Assembly: GCA_028820215.1 (NCBI GenBank)
Contig: JAPPKD010000224.1
Span: 1 to 23,766, forward strand
From: Spirochaetaceae bacterium
Lineage (GTDB): Bacteria > Spirochaetota > Spirochaetia > SZUA-6 > Bin103
DNA length: 23,766 bases
Direction: 5' to 3'
How positions within the stretch are numbered: the stretch's first letter is position 1; each line of letters starts with the position of its first letter. Positions 21,541 through 23,766 of the stretch are shown piece after piece. The translations under genes were made by a program, and so were the position numbers. Under the pieces are notes generated by a model, which had not been told where the DNA came from, did not search any database, and saw nothing but the letters and a program-made list of their open reading frames with translations.

Positions 21541-22440
21541 TCAGGCGAGGCCGGCGGCGGCGATCCGTTTCTCGGCCGCCGTGGCTCGCTTGCGGATGCG
21601 CAGCGGCACGTGCGCCTGCGGATCGGGGTCGCTGTCGGCGCCGGTCTCCCGGTCCAGGAACAGCGGAAAGTCCTCCGCGTCCGGGTTGGTCAGGCCGTGC
21701 GGGTGCCGGTAGCTGCGCATGATGATGCGCTGCTCGCGGGTGAGCGTGGCCAGCCAGCCGTCGTCGGAGAAATAGTGGTCGCCGGCGGTGACCCAGCTCG
21801 GGCAGTAGGAGAGGAAGAAGTTCTTGCGCTCCACGTCGGTCTCGTTGGGCTCGACCCGGTGCCAGAGGTTGCCGTTGTAGATGGTCAGCGTGCCGGCCTG
21901 CACGCACAGGATCTCCTCGCCGGGGGCGCTGTCGTGGGTGTGGTACTGCTCCAGGTGCTGGGAGCGGTGGCTGCCGGGCACGTAGACGAAGTTGCCCATG
22001 CGCGGCGCGGGGAGGTCGGTGAGCCAGTAGCCGACGCTCATGCGCAGCGGCAGCTCGGGCGAGAACACCTGGTACGGCAGCGCGCGCGGGCTGTCCGGGT
22101 GCCAGGCGTTGCGCCCGGTGCCGCGCGCGCGGATGCGCAGGTCGCTGCGCAGCAGCTTCAGCATCTCCCCGAACACGTCGTAGACGTAGCCCACGTGGCG
22201 GTCGTGGTCGATCAGCTCCGCGATCGCGGGATCGAGCTCGACCGCGTTCTCCTTGCGCAGCGACTGCCCCGGCCGGTAGCCCGGATCGGCCGCCGCCACG
22301 CGGTCGACTGCCGCCAGGTGGTGGTGGATCTCGTCCGGCGACAGCGCGTTCTCGATCCGGATCAGGCCCTGCTCCTGGAACTCCCGCCACTGCTCGTCGG
22401 TGAACCCGCGCGGTGCGACGCGTAGTTTGTCCTCGCTCAT
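21541..22440 (-). CDS. PhyH family dioxygenase, paralogue A
   Basis: A 299-residue Fe(II)/2-oxoglutarate oxygenase. His114-x-Asp116 (AWHPDSPRA) and His194 (GNLWHRVEPN) are the metal ligands; Arg205 (DVERKN) probably binds 2-oxoglutarate. GNFVYVPGSH (149-158) and IIMRSYRHPHGLTNPDAEDFPLFLDRETG are long blocks shared almost unchanged with paralogue B upstream, which shows tandem duplication. The N-terminus (GFTDEQWREFQEQGLIRIENAL) is the usual PhyH entry helix. ATG 22440 overlaps the stop of paralogue B (ATGA) and has GAGGAGG a few bases upstream, so translation is coupled. Expressed with a P-loop kinase downstream. Substrate unknown. Confidence 0.93.
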   Translation of the reverse strand: MSEDKLRVAPRGFTDEQWREFQEQGLIRIENALSPDEIHHHLAAVDRVAAADPGYRPGQSLRKENAVELDPAIAELIDHDRHVGYVYDVFGEMLKLLRSDLRIRARGTGRNAWHPDSPRALPYQVFSPELPLRMSVGYWLTDLPAPRMGNFVYVPGSHRSQHLEQYHTHDSAPGEEILCVQAGTLTIYNGNLWHRVEPNETDVERKNFFLSYCPSWVTAGDHYFSDDGWLATLTREQRIIMRSYRHPHGLTNPDAEDFPLFLDRETGADSDPDPQAHVPLRIRKRATAAEKRIAAAGLA

Positions 22441-23339
22441 CGGTGTCCTCCTCGTCCGTTGGTGGTGAAGCGCTCGGCGGCCGTCCGTCGCTTGCGCAGG
22501 CGCAACGGGATGCGCTCCGGCACGCCGGCGTCGGTGTCGGCGCCGGTCTCCCGGTCCAGGAACAGCGGGAAGTCGTCCGCCGCCGGATTGGTGTAGTCGT
22601 GCGGGTGAGGGTAGCTGCGCATGATGATGCGCTGCTCGCGGTTCAGGGTCGCCAGCCACGCCGGGTCGGACAGCAGACGGTCGCCGGCGCAGACCCACGA
22701 CGGGCAGTAGGCGATGAAGATGTTCTTGCGCACCACGTCCGTGAGGTTGGGCTCGACCCGGTGCCAGAGGTTGCCGTCGTGGACGGTCATGGTGCCGGCG
22801 CGGACGCGCAGGATCTCTTCGCCGGGCGCGGGCTCATGCGAGTAGTAGGCGTCCAGGTACTGCTGCCGGTGACTGCCGGGCAGGAAGACGAAGTTGCCCA
22901 TCCGCTCGTGCGGCAGGTCGGTGAGCCAGTAGCCGATGCTCATGCGCAGCGGCAGCTCGGGCGCGAACACCCGGTACGGCGTGGCGCGCGGGCTGTCCGG
23001 GTGCCACATGTTGCTGTCGGTGTCGCGTGGCCGCACGAAGATGTCGGAGCGGATGATCTTGAGCATCTCGCCGTACAGGTCGTAGGCGTAGCCGACGTGG
23101 CGCGGATGGTCGATCAGCTCCGCGATCGCCGGGTCGGACTCGACGGCGTTGGAGACGCGGTAGTCGGTCGCGCCCTCCACGTAGCCGGGCTCGCGCGCGC
23201 AGACCCGCTCGACGGCGCCCCGGTAGTAGGCGACCTCGTCCGGCGTGAGAGCGTCCTCCAGGATCACGATGCCGCGCTCTCGGAACTCCCGCCACTGCTC
23301 GGGGCTGAAGCCGGGCGGGGCGACGCGGTAGGCGCTCAT
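22437..23339 (-). CDS. PhyH family dioxygenase, paralogue B
   Basis: A 300-residue PhyH-type Fe(II)/2-oxoglutarate oxygenase. Ligands: His113-x-Asp115 (MWHPDSPRA) and His193 (GNLWHRVEPN); Arg204 (DVVRKN) is the predicted 2-oxoglutarate contact. Aligned by eye it matches paralogue A at roughly two thirds of positions overall, and at more in the core from 113 to 265. The differences concentrate at residues 38-65, 102-112 and 159-172, likely substrate-facing loops, so the two may act on different substrates or successive positions. ATG 23339 is preferred over an upstream in-frame ATG because the paralogues align from MSAYRVAPPGF and GGGAGGAGG lies directly upstream. It starts 13 nt after the frameshifted hydrolase, placing all four genes in one transcript. 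Confidence 0.93.
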   Translation of the reverse strand: MSAYRVAPPGFSPEQWREFRERGIVILEDALTPDEVAYYRGAVERVCAREPGYVEGATDYRVSNAVESDPAIAELIDHPRHVGYAYDLYGEMLKIIRSDIFVRPRDTDSNMWHPDSPRATPYRVFAPELPLRMSIGYWLTDLPHERMGNFVFLPGSHRQQYLDAYYSHEPAPGEEILRVRAGTMTVHDGNLWHRVEPNLTDVVRKNIFIAYCPSWVCAGDRLLSDPAWLATLNREQRIIMRSYPHPHDYTNPAADDFPLFLDRETGADTDAGVPERIPLRLRKRRTAAERFTTNGRGGHR

Positions 23340-23352
23340 GCTCCTCCTCCCG

Positions 23353-23698
23353 TCATAGATGTAGGGCAAAGAACCCGGCTACCCACTCCAGGTGCTCGAC
23401 CAGGAACACGTGGTGCAGGTCGGGGCGACGCACTTCCCAGCCGGTCTGCGGCGCCGGCGTCCGCGTAGACGGGCTCTACCGCGGCCAGGAGGTGGTCGAC
23501 GCCGGAGGCCGGCATGTCCTCGTCACGCGTCGGGGCGAGCAGCATGAGCGGCCGCGGGGCGATGCAGGCCGTGACGACCTCGGGATGGTCGAAGTGACGG
23601 AGGAAGCCCGGCACGAAGTAATCCGGCGGGTGGCGGACCAGGTCCCCCTCGCGGATCATCGCCTCCATCGTGCCCAGGCCGCCGCACAGCGGCGCCGC
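23353..23698 (-). pseudogene. C-terminal part of an alpha/beta hydrolase with a +1 frameshift, truncated by the window edge
   Basis: Reading leftwards from 23698 the translation AAPLCGGLGTMEAMIREGDL, then FVPGFLRHFDHPEVVTACIAPRPLMLLAPTRDEDMP, is clearly homologous to the hydrolase at 18585 (AAPIAGGLGT, FVPHMLRYFDHP, APRPFMMVAPLEDEDMP). After DAGAADRL the frame changes: removing one base of the GGG run (CCC at 23436-23438) restores EVRRPDLHHVFLVEHLEWV and a TGA at 23355-23353, matching the PPGHHVFTMQYFEWAVEWF end of the homologue, including the catalytic histidine. Without that correction the frame reads on through nonsense into the PhyH gene. The N-terminal two thirds, including the nucleophile, lies beyond the window; a TAG at 23701-23699 begins the doubtful edge sequence. 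It could be a real frameshift or a homopolymer sequencing error. Confidence 0.8.
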
Positions 23699-23766
23699 CT
23701 ACCCGGGCTGGGGGGGGCGGGCGGCGGCGGTCCCCCGCGACTCGGCCCCCGCGGGGGACCCCGGCA
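23699..23766. other. Low-complexity G/C-rich window end, probably unreliable
   Basis: Runs such as eight consecutive G (23711-23718) and GCGGGGG/CCCCC blocks fill the final 65 bases. The hydrolase reading frame, intact up to 23698, meets a stop at the boundary and its homology is lost here, so this looks like an assembly edge artefact and not real gene sequence. Confidence 0.5.

Noticed and set aside
1..23766. CRISPR arrays, tRNA or rRNA genes, riboswitches
   Set aside because: I saw no regularly spaced repeats, cloverleaf with T-arm signature, or conserved riboswitch core in the intergenic spaces, which are nearly all shorter than 140 nt.

Overview
The window is a 23.8 kb, very GC-rich (by eye about two thirds G+C) bacterial fragment, densely packed with metabolic genes. 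It has no rRNA, tRNA, CRISPR, integrase or insertion sequence that I can recognise. A secreted beta-barrel protein with a signal peptide points to a diderm (outer-membrane) bacterium. The gene content (several PhyH dioxygenases, a mandelate-racemase-type enolase, a BNR sialidase-like protein, DUF3179, an Rpn nuclease) recalls uncultured marine or sponge-associated lineages such as spirochaete or poribacterial genome bins. That placement is inference only; there is no marker gene here. Both ends look like contig edges.

Layout. 1-176 (-): start of a gene leaving the window, perhaps a cytochrome P450. 287-3384 (+): a tight three-gene unit of enolase-superfamily dehydratase, PurM/AIR-synthase-like ATP-binding protein and DapA-family aldolase, which reads like a sugar-acid or other hydroxy-acid route. 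3381-4337 (-): an Rpn-family nuclease, converging on it with a 4-nt overlap. 4419-11207 (+): seven genes with very short gaps or overlaps, namely formamidase/acetamidase, SDR dehydrogenase, class IV transaminase of the (R)-amine type, a GH127-like six-hairpin protein, a PhyH dioxygenase, a zinc-free quinone oxidoreductase and an acetoacetate-decarboxylase-like enzyme. 11343-12815 (+): signal peptide plus outer-membrane barrel. 12921-14504 (+): Rieske ferredoxin-like protein and amidohydrolase-2, ending in a perfect 12-bp hairpin shared with the convergent gene. 14524-15555 (-): Kch-type potassium channel with RCK domains, divergent from a methyltransferase (15607-16287, +). 16282-18513 (-): a second DapA-family enzyme, a possible 36-residue membrane peptide and a secreted DUF3179 protein. 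18585-20766 (+): alpha/beta hydrolase and sialidase-like BNR protein. 20794-end (-): a module with a second, frameshifted copy of the same kind of hydrolase, two tandem paralogous PhyH dioxygenases and a small P-loop kinase.

Taken together this is an accessory catabolic or small-molecule-tailoring region: dehydratases, aldolases, a transaminase, a decarboxylase, an amidase and Fe(II)/2-oxoglutarate oxygenases. I recognise no transcription factor and no solute importer. The points most worth following are the enolase/PurM-like/DapA operon, the PhyH-PhyH-kinase module, the (R)-transaminase operon, and a repeated TANNNT box 7-8 nt before start codons that lack a Shine-Dalgarno sequence, which suggests leaderless transcription.
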